A stretch of 64,000 bases of DNA, from contig OY987228.1 of NCBI GenBank assembly GCA_963920705.1, forward strand, positions 18,794,565 to 18,858,564, in the 5' to 3' direction. Below the pieces are notes generated by a model. The model was not told the DNA's origin, searched no databases, and saw only the letters and a list, made by a program, of their open reading frames with translations. Of the stretch, positions 9,912-22,183 are shown piece after piece. Both the position numbers and the translations under genes were made by a program. Origin of the DNA: Odiellus spinosus (Eukaryota > Arthropoda > Arachnida > Opiliones > Phalangiidae). The stretch's first letter is position 1. Each line of letters begins with the position of its first letter.

Positions 9912-10038
9912 CCTTTTCAGGCGAGGCGTAACTAGCCGGTTTAATCAGATTTAACCGAGGCTTAATGAACTGAGAAGCCTATTTAAACCTCGGTTAAATT
10001 TGATTAAACCACAGTTAATTACACCTCGTCTGAAGAGG
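9912..10038. mobile_element. Short foldback element (127 bp)
   Basis: The ends read CCTTTTCAGGCGAGG and, on the reverse strand, CCTCTTCAGACGAGG. The match continues inwards through GTTTAATC and ATTTAACCGAGG, so nearly the whole element folds into one hairpin. Flanks ATAC/ATAT could be a degraded duplication. It is MITE-like, superfamily unknown, and lies 65 bp from element 1. Confidence 0.7.
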
Positions 10039-11416
10039 ATATAAAGAAACTCTAATCACAGAAACCATGCTATTTACCAATACTTTACTTTGTTCAAGTA
10101 CATGGACTAATAGTTAACACACGACATACAGTTTCATACAACAATAAATAAAAATTAAAATAAAATCCTTAAATTTCTGAACAGACATATTCCACGTATA
10201 TGACCGTCCTGCTTAGTAAAAATTTCAATATTTTGGAATAAAAAAAAATCACGTTATTATAAGAGAAGCTTAATATCCCTCGGGGGTGGTCCAAATATGG
10301 GACATTCTCGCAAACATCCTTTAAATCCGTTTCATATAAACCTTTTATTTGAAAAAGGGACTAAAAGGCTTTCGAAAAAAAACTTTTTTTGTTTAGATAA
10401 TGTTTTAGTTCTGCCATTCAAATCTAAGCGTATAAAAGGGACCGCTATTTCAGCGCACCCCTAAAAATCCTTCGATTAGTCAGTGCGTCGTATATATCTC
10501 CCTTTTAGTATAGAATTCATCTTTAAATCCGAACATAAGGATAACTTTATGTTTGAAAAGCGAAAGAGGCTAGCGCCCTGTTCATCACGGGGTGCCCCGA
10601 AAAATAACATATTTGAAAAGTTAACCGTGTCAAGTTTAGACAAGAAGTTTTATAAAAATTGCCTCCGCGATAGTGACTTAAGAAATCGTCATAAAAAAAA
10701 GAAATTACAAAATTTGTTTTGTATAGACTATAAAAAAGGTATACTCGATGTAGTAGGTTTGACCTTCCGACCTCGAAACCATTGTATAGTGGCTCCAATT
10801 ATGTCCAAATTTTGCTCAGATTCAACCTTAAAAAGCCTTAACTTCATATAGAAACCCCCGTTTATGTCGGATTCATTCTAACCTTACAAAATATATAGTT
10901 TAGACGTACAAGTACATCGATGAAGCGAATCTTTTTGATGTTTAGCAGCTGCGCCAATAGAATGAGGTACTTTGACTAGTCAAAAAAGCCGTTTAACTTT
11001 TTTTTTTGCTATATAATAACTCCCCAGTGTGTCAGACAGCCTAACCCAAATGTACGAGATAATAATCCTAAAATGTTCAGCAAAAATTGTTTACTTTAAA
11101 TATTAAATTTTCTTATTTTTAAAAATCTCGTTTGTTTTGTGAAAACGAATCAATGGAATTACGTAGAAAAGAACTGTATTTATAAAGCTAAAGAAAGACT
11201 GCAGCCTCCAGTACTCGAGAAAATGACAGAAGCCTAAGAGTTATTGGAAATGTATAGAACTCGATAATAAATAAAGGTTTAAATTTTATAATGATAAAAG
11301 ACAGATCTCGTATTTTTATGGTAAACCTTAAATTCTCCAATATATATTTTTTTATCTGAAATATAACATGTTGATACACTAGCCATGTTCACACAAGAGC
11401 TGAAAGCGCTCGGCTG
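10039..11416. other. AT-rich non-coding DNA, no gene seen
   Basis: A 122-codon open frame at 10483-10851 is lysine-rich, has no recognisable motif and is probably chance. CCCCGTTTATGTCGGA near 10857 recurs near 23478, suggesting remnants of a dispersed repeat. Confidence 0.5.
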
Positions 11417-11418
11417 AA

Positions 11419-11574
11419 AGCTACGTTCACACTAAACACTTTAAAAACGTTTTCAAACCTTTTCGAAGTTTTAAATCCACTTTTCAGGAAAATAATTATA
11501 TTCCCAAAACTTTCCATTTTGACCTTTCCAAAACGCTTAAATATGGTTTGAAAGTCTCTAGTGTGAACGCGGCT
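11419..11574. mobile_element. MITE with AGCTACGTTCACACTA ends
   Basis: Left end AGCTACGTTCACACTA and right end TAGTGTGAACGCGGCT form imperfect terminal inverted repeats about 156 bp apart, with no coding capacity. The ends resemble those of the element at 45909-46145, so it probably belongs to the same broad group. Confidence 0.65.
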
Positions 11575-11630
11575 ATAGATTTGTTATTTCAGCTAAAACT
11601 AACGAAGAACTAACCATTTCCCGCGCTACG

Positions 11631-11800
11631 AAAGCTACGGTCACGCTAGAATTTCTCAATCGATTTGAAACGGTAAAATCAAATGTATATTCAAATCTAC
11701 GGGAATCTTTTTAAGCGTCACATGTTCACGCATTATCTTTATAAATCGATATATTGTAGCTTTATCTATCGGTTGTTGAAACCAAATCGGTATGAAACTG
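11631..11800 (+). mobile_element. Partial copy of the 45909 MITE family
   Basis: Aligns with the left part of 45909-46145: the ordered blocks 'TTTCTCAATCGATTTGAAACGG', shortened here to its core CAATCGATTTGAAACGG, 'TATTGTAGCTT' and 'CTATCGGTTGTTGAAACC' are shared. After about 11800 the sequences differ, so the right end is missing or replaced. Confidence 0.75.
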
Positions 11801-14755
11801 GTTCCCGAAGCTGGTTCAGGATGAATCTCTGATGTTTCATTGAAACTCGCTAGTTACAAACTTCCCCCAAAAGTTTTTTTCATATACTTCTGGTTTAACG
11901 TAATAAATGGGATGGTGTAAAATGTGTTCACGGTCATCTCCTCGACTATTAGTACATTTATACAGGAGCACAATAAAAATTGCATTGGTAACTATCCATA
12001 TTCGCAATGTCAGAAGGAAATTTCTCACGGGGTTTTTGAGTTTAAATATTCTTAGAAATCGTGAATTTTAGAGAAAAGATGACTTCAAGGGTCAAAGATA
12101 TTACCGTTAGTATTTTATATTTAAGATACCGAAATCCCTTTATTGCGTAATATACGCTTATATCTTCAAAAACTTCAAAATCGTAATTTATTTAAAATAT
12201 GGTTATGGTTTTAAATATATACGATAAAAATGGTCATTTTTGAGAAGCCTTAAAGGTTTTTTTTGTGAAAGTGTATCCTTAAGTTTCTCTAGGGACCGTG
12301 GAATAAAGAGGGCTAGAAATTTATTGATTTCTTTGGAAAGGGAGAGCAGATTGTTTGGGGATTTTTCCACATTTTTTTCTTTTTTCTTCTGACGGATCTT
12401 GTCCCTGTAGGATAGCTTTTTTTATTATATAAAGCTTAGGCCTAACCTAACAAGTTGATTTTGGGTAACGCCTAATACACCGTGGGATCTTCGAGCTGTT
12501 TTCTTTTTTCAACGAGATATTCTAACAATATAGGGAAGACCCTCGCGTACTATAAGACCCATACCGACCAATATAGTCTTCGAATCAACGCCTCGCCAAC
12601 ATTCTTATTTGGCAGTCCGTTTTATCCAACAAAACCCTCTTACCTAATAATTCTCGCTCTTCGAAGCATCCGCCCTACTTGCTAGAATTGAAGAATATAA
12701 AACCATATAGTGAAAATAAGAGGGTCTTTCCCAGCTTGTAAAAAAACCTTTTGGGAAAAAAACTGAAGGTCTAAAGTGAGGGTGAAAGACGTAAGGAAGT
12801 ATTTATTGCGTTAAAACTCGAGTTAATCCTGACGCTTGGGATTTTAGTGAACTTAGATAAGCTCAGTTCATTTCCCTTAGAACTCAGGTGAAGACTTGTG
12901 AATTGGAACTCAGATAAACAACGAAAAGTCAAGCGTTTTCCCCCTAAAACCAAAAATAAATTTACACATTTGAATCTTATTGGGCCTGAAGCAAACCGAG
13001 TTGTATTCCCTTTACCAGCTTGGAAGTTGAACTAAACAATAAATGCTATGTTACGTAAGGTATTTCAAATAAATTTAAATAAACACAATGAAAGTGTAAT
13101 CTAACCAACTCACTGGAATTACAAATTAAATAAAAATAAAGAGTTTGTGGGATTTGTTGCTTTGGGTTCCCCTTAAATTTTTCCTAACTATTGATTTTTT
13201 TTTCTTCAAATCACTGACAACAGGATGGTTAATCCACCTTATTTCCCAAAGAGCTCATTGTAGACCATCGTTTGATCATTCGAGTGTAAAATCAAATTAC
13301 GGAGAAGAGCTTTTCAACGCAACAGTGGGCAAGTATATAGAAATGATCTCTACTACTAGTGAAAAATAAAAATTGTCAGGCTCTTCAAAAAAATAAAAAA
13401 AAAACTCTATATTTATTGACCAGCTTCGCGATCTATTCTGTCTGTATTTTTCGCGGATATTTGCAGACCAAAAGAGAACTTTGGTGTTGAACCTTTCAGG
13501 TATTTACACGCAACAGAAAAGGACTACGTTAGTATTGAAGTGGAGTTGATTGTTAATAGTCGCGGGTAACCATAAATGGGCACTTATCTTTGATAAAGAA
13601 GAATAAAAAAAAACTTGGCGTACATAAGCGTCCTCTTACGGCAAACAGTGGTAAAAGTAGAAACTAACTAAACCTGGTGCTGGAAACTCCTCATGGAACT
13701 ATAATTAAGATCAATATTCAATAACTTTAAAATAGTCTGACCCATCTTTGATAATTTTACAAACCCTGCTCCGATACGATAGAAGGGAAAATTGAGATTT
13801 TATAATAAATCAATTACCTACAATAGAGTTATACCTTCTATACTATAGATTATGGAGTCAATAGAATAAAAAGGTTGGTGGAAAGAGATTAGGGTACAAC
13901 GCAATCATGTTCCGGTTTGCACTATATCACTCTTGGTTCAATTATATCAACTAGCCCCGAATTTACAATTACGGCAAATAATCTTTCAAAACTGATCAAT
14001 CTTTCACTCATTTCAAGTTCCCTTTAAAGGGTAGGAGTGGCGGCCAGTTTTTTCACGAGTTTGAAACTTTCTTTCTCTCTCCGTCTTCCGAATTCTCTCA
14101 TTTTCTCTACAACTTTATTGCCCAAACACAATGAAGGGTTAAAAAAAAATTGGTTAACGCGAAGACTACGCCCAAATAGTTTAGTTGGTTGAGGGGGCCA
14201 CCAGAAAACTGCTAACAATAGAGTTCCTTCTGAAGACTGATGAACCCTCTCGACTCATGAATGAGCTACTATTATTTAAGAAGAAAAGAAGGACTGGCGA
14301 GGCGAGCATCAACTACTAAATTATCTTTCGCCCGTACACCGATATGCTTATAGTGACGCCGTACCAGTTGGGCTTGTAATTAAAACCGAGCCTCTAATCT
14401 TCTATCTTCCACCCCCTATTCATTTTCTCTCTCGTGAGTCATCAAAGATATCTATCGAGATCCATTAAAGAACCAGTTGCCTCGTATATTTTAAGTTTTA
14501 AATATTCAAACCAAACACCTCCCCCTCTTCCCGGCTCAGTGCTTAAAAAAGCTTCCAGCTGATAGTCGAATAACATTGGCTATATTAGAAGGATTCAATG
14601 TGAAATAAAATGCACTTCAGATAACACGGGTAAAGGTTTTAATAAGAATAATTCGAGTCCTGGAATATATCTTATATATATCAAACGAATGTGGAGTTTA
14701 AAAGGTGGTTGAAATATTTTTAAGTTTAACCGCGCAATCGTCATATTTCTTATAT
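11801..14755. other. Non-coding DNA, no gene seen
   Basis: No convincing exon. CCTTTAAAGGG at about 14021-14031 resembles the end of the TTAA-site MITEs elsewhere in this window, but no partner end was found. Confidence 0.5.
14749..14755. repeat. 7-bp target duplication CTTATAT (left)
   Basis: Repeated exactly at 15093-15099, directly outside the MITE at 14756-15092. Confidence 0.9.
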
Positions 14756-15092
14756 CAGAAGCCGATGAAACCCTCCTTTGAAGTCTACTACTCCAATGTT
14801 CCATATAGCGCTCCTCTCTGTATGGGTAAAATTCCCAATTTTACGAGTTAGAAGGGGTCCTACTTTATCCCTCCTGTCTACGGAAAATTGGAAATTCTCT
14901 CTCTCCACAAACGACGACGTTTTTTGGACGAACTCCAAGGCTGCTAGAGATATTCGCTCGACGAGCTCCCGCTCCGAAAACATCTACCGTTAGGAGGCGT
15001 ACGGATCGCGCCTTTTGAGAATAACCCATACAGAGAGGGGTAGACAAGACCCGGGAGTAATAGACTTCAAAGGAGGGTTTCATCGGCTTCTG
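14756..15092 (+). mobile_element. 337-bp MITE, 7-bp TSD family, copy 1
   Basis: Starts CAGAAGCCGATGAAACCCTC and ends with its reverse complement; the terminal repeats are perfect for 32 bp and nearly so for about 39. Weaker symmetry, including CCTCTCTGTATGGGT on both sides, continues to about 80 bp. It is flanked by CTTATAT on both sides. Open frames in it are by-products of the symmetry. Superfamily is unresolved: P-like or an atypical hAT are possibilities. Confidence 0.93.
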
Positions 15093-15099
15093 CTTATAT
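15093..15099. repeat. 7-bp target duplication CTTATAT (right)
   Basis: Exact copy of 14749-14755. Confidence 0.9.
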
Positions 15100-16710
15100 T
15101 TTTCAAATTTACCTTTTTTTTTTAAAGCGCCGATTTAATATAACTTTCACTATATTTGCTATTTTTAAAATAAATATTTTTTTTTAAATAATTCTAGCCT
15201 ATATGTAGTCTAATTTTAATTTAGGATTTTAAAACAAGGACTCCTTGGTAAATTCTAGCTATAAGAGAGAAGTCTGAACTTGTCAAAATGAAGTTGTAAT
15301 TAAAGTTTCTCTATATGGAAGAGTACCTCTAAATTCCAGAATTATCTAAATTCCTTACTTTCAAAGAGAAATTTACATTGAAATCTCAAGATATATGAGA
15401 AAATTAACAATTGCTTTAATATAAAAAATAACATTTACAAGATTCCCAAAACCTCTTCTGATCAAAATATGTTTGAATGATATCAAAAGTCTATCACTTT
15501 ATGCCATAAAAGTAAACAACGCCCCGTAGCTTAATAATATCAGCAAATGTCCAGGTAAAAGTACCGGTCGATTTTGATTCGAGACACTCTAGCGGCCACA
15601 GTCGGTGTAAAACAGTAAATAGTGAAATCGGAAGAGAAATTCCGGAGTTGGGGGAGGATAGGCAAGCGCGGCCCGCCTAAATTCCGTCCCTCTCTCTCCC
15701 GACTCAAAATATCGAGGAAGAGTCCAAATCACTCGAGCCAGACAGGGGTGATGAATTTTTTGTCTATTTTTAAGTAATGGGCTATGATGAACGATTTGGG
15801 TCGAAATGATCGAATTTCATATGATCGATTGAGTTAAAAAACTAACCTAACCTAACCTAACCTAACCTAAATATTTCGATCATTTAATCCAAAAAACTGG
15901 TTTCGATCACTTAAAAGTCGATCAATTGGGACGATACCATGATGAACAACTGGACTTTTGCTGATAGTATTGACCTATGGGGCGTCGTTTAATTTTATAG
16001 AATAACACGAGAGACTTTTGACGATATACAAACCCTTTAAAAGCTCTCACGCCAATATTTTCGAACATGTCAGATTTTCACATTTATTTTTCATTTTCTT
16101 AATCATCTCTATATATCTCTTCAAAATTCTATCAGCGGATAGCGTGGGTTTACTTCTAGTTTAGTGGGTGTTCTTTATTTCGCTACATACTTACATCAGT
16201 GATTGCTAAATTGTACTAACATTTAACGTAACTTAAACGAAAGATATGATATTTTAGCTTTAAAAGAATTTACAACCACCTCGATTTAATATTTTCATAG
16301 CGGGGTGATTAGGTATACATGTCCAATTTGTAAAGATCTTGTCAGGAATAAAGTAATTACAAATTGTTAAAGGGTTATCGTGACATTCCTAAAACGGGGG
16401 AAATTATACGATATTTAGAGTCCCCCCAACTAAATGACGATGCCTATGGATTAATTAGGTTCTGTGGAGTTTTAGGAATAATACTTAAAATTATCTGAGA
16501 CCAGCTGATGTGTGAGAAAACATCAAATCTCCGTGTTAAAATCCCATATGCTAGGTTACGTTACGACTCTTCATGATGAAATTTCATAATTATTATAATT
16601 ATTATTATTATTATACGGATAAAACGACTTGTTTCGAAGGCGTTAATTTTAAGTTGGAAAAACAAATTTAGGGGAGTTATAGTCCTGACAATTTCAACAA
16701 GGTCAGAATC
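15100..16710. other. Non-coding DNA, no gene seen
   Basis: Low-complexity AT-rich DNA with an AACCT run (15842-15870), TCGAT-rich sequence on both sides of that run, and an ATT microsatellite near 16585-16613. No exon-like open frame was recognised. Confidence 0.5.
15842..15870 (-). repeat. CCTAA (TTAGG) run
   Basis: Five to six CCTAA units, the complement of TTAGG. It is interstitial and supports an arthropod origin only weakly. Confidence 0.8.
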
Positions 16711-17091
16711 AATCAAATTCTCCAAATAATTAATTATGGGATTTTAACATGGTGAATCTGGATTTTAAATATTTTATTTTGACAAAACTGATTAACGGAC
16801 TGGTCTCAACTCGCTTTAATGGAAATATGACCCCAAAAGCAACCGAAAGCCACCGAAAAAAGTTCCAGATTCGAAACTTTATTTTTGACATTTTGGAGCT
16901 CCGCGAAATCTTCAAAACTTCATTTTCCCTTTTTTGGTTTTTTGAAAAATGCACAAAAATAAAGTTTCGAATCTGGAACTTTTTTTGGTGGATTTCGGTT
17001 CATTTCGGGGTCCTATTTCCATTAAAGCGAGTTGAGTCCGATCCGTTAATCAGTTTTGTCAAAATAAAATATTTAAAATCCAGCTTTTCGC

Positions 17092-17640
17092 TAGGTTAAA
17101 TCTCCATAGGGCGCCTATAAAGTATTATTTGGAGTATTTGGTTGATTTTAACCGGGTTTTTTCTCGTTAAAAGACATTTAAACGATATAATTATAATTTA
17201 CGTAACTAATTACGAGTAAAAAATCAGGTCAGAGCCAATCAAATTCTCCGAATAATACTTTATCTGCGCCTATGTTAAATCCCCATAGATTTAACATTGT
17301 CAAATTTGGATTTTATTTATTTTATTTTGACAAAACTGATTAACGGATTGGTCTCAACTCGCTTTAATGGAAATATGACCCCAAAAGCAACCGAAAACCA
17401 CCGAAAAAAGTTCCAGATTCGAAACTTTATTTTTGACATTTTGGAACTCCGCGAAATCTTCAAAACTTCATTTTCCCTTTTTTTGGTTTTTTGAAAAATG
17501 CACAAAAATAAAGTTTCGAATCTGGAACTTTTTTTGGTGGATTTCGGTTCATTTCGGGGTCCTATTTCCATTAAAGCGAGTTGAGTCCGATCCGTTAATC
17601 AGTTTTGTCAAAATAAAATATTTAAAATCCAGATTTTCGC
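17092..17640 (+). repeat. 549-bp unit 1
   Basis: From anchor TAGGTTAAATCTCC to the next anchor. It differs from the partial unit before it at a few sites and looks the same as units 2 and 3 by eye. Confidence 0.9.
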
Positions 17641-18189
17641 TAGGTTAAATCTCCATAGGGCGCCTATAAAGTATTATTTGGAGTATTTGGTTGATTTTAA
17701 CCGGGTTTTTTCTCGTTAAAAGACATTTAAACGATATAATTATAATTTACGTAACTAATTACGAGTAAAAAATCAGGTCAGAGCCAATCAAATTCTCCGA
17801 ATAATACTTTATCTGCGCCTATGTTAAATCCCCATAGATTTAACATTGTCAAATTTGGATTTTATTTATTTTATTTTGACAAAACTGATTAACGGATTGG
17901 TCTCAACTCGCTTTAATGGAAATATGACCCCAAAAGCAACCGAAAACCACCGAAAAAAGTTCCAGATTCGAAACTTTATTTTTGACATTTTGGAACTCCG
18001 CGAAATCTTCAAAACTTCATTTTCCCTTTTTTTGGTTTTTTGAAAAATGCACAAAAATAAAGTTTCGAATCTGGAACTTTTTTTGGTGGATTTCGGTTCA
18101 TTTCGGGGTCCTATTTCCATTAAAGCGAGTTGAGTCCGATCCGTTAATCAGTTTTGTCAAAATAAAATATTTAAAATCCAGATTTTCGC
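17641..18189 (+). repeat. 549-bp unit 2
   Basis: Exactly 549 bp after unit 1 and indistinguishable from it by eye across its open frames, which points to very recent duplication or gene conversion. Confidence 0.9.
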
Positions 18190-18738
18190 TAGGTTAAATC
18201 TCCATAGGGCGCCTATAAAGTATTATTTGGAGTATTTGGTTGATTTTAACCGGGTTTTTTCTCGTTAAAAGACATTTAAACGATATAATTATAATTTACG
18301 TAACTAATTACGAGTAAAAAATCAGGTCAGAGCCAATCAAATTCTCCGAATAATACTTTATCTGCGCCTATGTTAAATCCCCATAGATTTAACATTGTCA
18401 AATTTGGATTTTATTTATTTTATTTTGACAAAACTGATTAACGGATTGGTCTCAACTCGCTTTAATGGAAATATGACCCCAAAAGCAACCGAAAACCACC
18501 GAAAAAAGTTCCAGATTCGAAACTTTATTTTTGACATTTTGGAACTCCGCGAAATCTTCAAAACTTCATTTTCCCTTTTTTTGGTTTTTTGAAAAATGCA
18601 CAAAAATAAAGTTTCGAATCTGGAACTTTTTTTGGTGGATTTCGGTTCATTTCGGGGTCCTATTTCCATTAAAGCGAGTTGAGTCCGATCCGTTAATCAG
18701 TTTTGTCAAAATAAAATATTTAAAATCCAGATTTTCGC
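18190..18738 (+). repeat. 549-bp unit 3
   Basis: Exactly 549 bp after unit 2, with the same sequence by eye. Confidence 0.9.
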
Positions 18739-19287
18739 TAGGTTAAATCTCCATAGGGCGCCTATAAAGTATTATTTGGAGTATTTGGTTGATTTTAACC
18801 GGGTTTTTTCTCGTTAAAAGACATTTAAACGATATAATTATAATTTACGTAACTAATTACGAGGAAAAAATCAGGTCAGAGCCAATCAAATTCTCCGAAT
18901 AATACTTTATCTGCGCCTATGTTAAATCCCCATAGATTTAACATTGTCAAATTTGGATTTTAAATATTTTATTTTGACAAAACTGATTAACGGATTGGTC
19001 TCAACTCGCTTTAATGGAAACATGACCCCAAAAGCAACCGAAAGCCACCGAAAAAAGTTCCAGATTCGAAACTTTATTTTTGACATTTTGGAACTCCGCG
19101 AAATCTTCAAAACTTCATTTTCCCTTTTTTGGTTTTTTGAAAAATGCACAAAAATAAAGTTTCGAATCTGGAACTTTTTTTGGTGGATTTCGGTTCATTT
19201 CGGGGTCCTATTTCCATTAAAGCGAGTTGAGTCCGATCCGTTAATCAGTTTTGTCAAAATAAAATATTTAAAATCCAAATTTGACAA
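18739..19287 (+). repeat. 549-bp unit 4 (variant)
   Basis: Carries the variant ACGAGGAAAAAATC where units 1-3 have ACGAGTAAAAAATC, and TTTTAAATATTT where units 1-3 have TTTTATTTATTT. The first variant is mirrored in the inverted copy that follows. Confidence 0.85.
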
Positions 19288-19873
19288 TGTTAAATCTATG
19301 GGGATTTAACATAGGCGCAGATAAAGTATTATTCGGAGAATTTGATTGGCTCTGACCAGATTTTTTCCTCGTAATTAGTTACGTAAATTATAATTATCGT
19401 TTAAATGTCTTTTAACGGGAAAAAAACCCGGTTAAAATCAACCAAATAATACTTTATAGGCGCCCTATGGAGATTTTACATGGCGAATCTAGATTTTAAA
19501 TATTTTATTTTGTCAAAACTGATTAACGGATTGGTCTCGACTCGCTTTAATGGAAATAGGACCCCGAAATGAACCGAAATCCACCAGAAAAAGTTGCAGA
19601 TTCGAAACTTTATTTTTGTGCATTTTTCAAAAAACCAAAAAAGGGAAAATGAAGATTTGAAGATTTCGCGGAGTTCGAAAACGTGAAAAATAAAGTTTCG
19701 AATCTGGAACTTTTTCGGTGGTTTTCTGTTGGTTTTGGGGTCCTATTTCCATTAAAGCGAGTTGAGACCAATCAGTTAACCCGTTTTGTCAAAATAAAAT
19801 ATTTAAAATCCAGATTCGCCAATGTTAAATCCCTATAAGGTGCAGATAATGTATTATTTGGAGAATTTGATTT
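19288..19873 (-). repeat. Inverted copy closing the array
   Basis: Reads as the reverse complement of unit 4 linker and then of the core, with growing divergence to the right. It shares the unit 4 variant (GATTTTTTCCTCGT). Confidence 0.85.
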
Positions 19874-22080
19874 AAAAAATAGTTTCTGTAAGGCCAGATT
19901 TGTAAAATTAGTACATTTCAATGTCCCTTTAATTTCGTTTATAACGCTTTCGTAAGTTACAAGTTCATTAAAAAGTTGATTCAATTTAATTATCATAAAA
20001 AAACCGTCTGATTTAGATTTCGTAATAGTGTTATGGCCGAGTTTAACGCCCCCCAAATTATAATCCCTTTGAAATTTGACGCTACTTCAAACGAACTTAG
20101 GTGGGCCCCTTTATAAATAAACTATATATAAATGAAAAACAGGAGGTTTTTTTTCTATCACGAAGAATTAGAAAGAAAGAAAGAAAGAAAAAAAAAAAAA
20201 ACTCATTTTTTAAAACACCTTTAGCGAGGAATTTATAATAATCAAACTCCGCCTTCTTAAAGAGTCCGCTATCATTTATCTTTAGCAGTTTAATATTCCG
20301 CGCCGTTACTCGTTTCTTCCCCAGTTTTCTTCCGCGCGTTTCGTTTCGTTCAAAGGGATTATGAAAAGGTAAATCTCTTGAATTATTAACTTCTCTACTC
20401 TTAAAGTAGACACGTAATCTGACTCGATTCGGGCCTTGTCAAAATGATCTCGCGCCAAATTCGCGAAGAATGACGTTAGGCACAAATAATTGTCAATCAA
20501 TTCCTAATCCTTCAAATTAGGCTTATCAATTTTTGTCTTACACGTGACATAATATAAATGAGTATACATGGGGATGGCGATTGTTCTTTGGTAGAAGGCT
20601 TACACCTTAGAGAATATAGCAGGTGATGGGTAAAATTTGCCTCTAAGAGATAGATTTCTATTTCAGGTCGTCTGTTTTATTTTTAGTTTGGGTTAAATCT
20701 ATATTATACCTGGCAAGGCTTATATTAATATTATTAAGTAATCAAAACCGGAAGTAGATCTCAAACTAAACACGACCCTTTCAAATTTTCGGTTAAAGAC
20801 TTCATTATCCTTCATTTCCCGATATACTCTATGCTCTCATGTAATTGGTAATTTTGATTATCCCTAGGGCTTTATATACTTTGGAGCTACTTTTCAACTT
20901 AAAGTGAGGCTGTCACTGATTTTTCATCAACTTCAAATAAATTGAGTAGTATATTCGGAAAGATCGTTAAAAAACGATTCAAAAAATATGACACAGAAAT
21001 AATTACCACAAGAGTAAAAATAAATATTTTAAAATCGCCATTTTCGAAATTTTTAAAATACAAGTCCCCCGCTATACTACGTCATTACTATAAGTGCTTA
21101 ATCGAGAAAGTGATACCTTTAGTACAAAAATTACTGTTAATTACGTTCCAGAAATAAAATAACGTCGGGAAAATTTTTTGAAGTTTCTTAAAAACGCGTC
21201 AACCGAGAAATATAAAATGTTGAATAAGACATAGACATTTCACTTTAATATTAGTAGGTAAATTATTTTACTAAGGGTCCGTTGTTTGTTGGACTTTATT
21301 CTCCCTTTAAAGGGAAATTCCGGTATTTAAATCTTTTCTTTTCCATCTCACCCTTCCTTTAATCTTTCTTCTTCTCGATTCCCTCCACTATTAAGAAAAT
21401 AAAAAATTCCCCCAAAATAATTGAATTTTTTTCTCTTCCCGGGCCAAAATCATGGGAAATTACAGGGCTAGAGATAGACTGGAGGGGTCAAGCCGCGGAA
21501 ACGAAGCCCAACTCTTATTAAATAGGCGGTGCCGGCTCTTTTAAATTGTTCCGCAGAAACTAACGTTTTGTATGTAGAATTATTATAGAAATGGGAAATT
21601 TTTCATATGGAGAACTTACTGCAAAGTAAATGTAAACACGCGAGCATGCAATGGCTTTTCAACATGCATCTTGAATACCCTTTCAGCTTAACACTACATT
21701 ATTTACGCTTCAAGAGAAGTTTTCGACCACTTTCCTCAGAAGTTTATATCTTATCTTCAACGCTATTTTATATTTGGTTGAAAAGTTTTGTAGTAATGGG
21801 CCTCAAGACTTAGCTAAAGTTTGGAAACAATTCTTATACTAATTTTAAACATTTGAATATGCTACAAGAGTTTGAAGTCGCGAATTAAATTAAATTGGTT
21901 AAAGGAGATCAGTTTTAATTACCCTACGGTACCATAAGCGTTTTTAAATCGGTACAAAGTCAAACAAAAGAATTACGAATATCTTAACTATTGTCCAATA
22001 CCACGGGGATAAATTAACGCTAACTAACTAAAAATTCAAAAAAGACAAAATTTTTTGAACTATTTTCAGTATCAATGGCT
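19874..22080. other. Non-coding DNA, no gene seen
   Basis: AT-rich with no exon recognised. TTCTCCCTTTAAAGGGAAA at about 21300-21318 resembles the end of a TTAA-site MITE, but no partner end was found. A GAAA/A-rich run lies at 20168-20200. Confidence 0.5.
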
Positions 22081-22183
22081 CAAAGCTGAACTCAGAGTTC
22101 ATAAGAGTTAGAACTCAATGCACTGTCAAAGCTGAACTCAGTGAACTCAGGCGTACAGCGAATTCAAGAGTGTCTGACCCCTC
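22081..22183 (+). mobile_element. Truncated copy of the 31047 MITE
   Basis: Closely matches the right two thirds of 31047-31206: CAAAGCTGAACTCAGAGTTC through GAGTGTCTGACCCCTC. The left end is missing, so no target duplication can be shown. Confidence 0.85.

Larger units (their letters stand above)
16711..19873. repeat. Palindromic 549-bp tandem array
   Basis: Composite repeat bounded by AATCAAATTCTCC at the left (16711-16723) and its complement GGAGAATTTGATT at the right. It contains a partial first unit, four direct units of about 549 bp starting at 17092, 17641, 18190 and 18739 (anchor TAGGTTAAATCTCC), then an inverted copy from about 19288. Each unit has a core palindrome with arms of roughly 140 bp and a linker that is itself an imperfect inverted repeat. 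Repeated open frames of 60-120 codons at 549-bp spacing are by-products. It could be a satellite seed or an amplified foldback transposon. Confidence 0.93.

Noticed and set aside
10483..10851. 122-codon lysine-rich frame
   Set aside because: A-rich DNA gives Lys/Asn runs; no motif seen.
10856..10872. CCCCGTTTATGTCGGA shared with 23478-23493
   Set aside because: A 16-bp match whose flanks do not align; too little to call a repeat family.
14778..15083. Open frames of about 70 codons on both strands in the 337-bp MITE, also at 41320-41655
   Set aside because: Conserved only because the MITE copies are similar; no start context or protein family.
16749..19309. Regularly spaced open frames of 60-120 codons on both strands
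   Set aside because: They repeat every 549 bp and mirror each other across the palindrome. They are products of the repeat structure, not genes.
21299..21318. TTCTCCCTTTAAAGGGAAA as an end of a TTAA element
   Set aside because: No second end was found within several hundred bases on either side, so no element is called.
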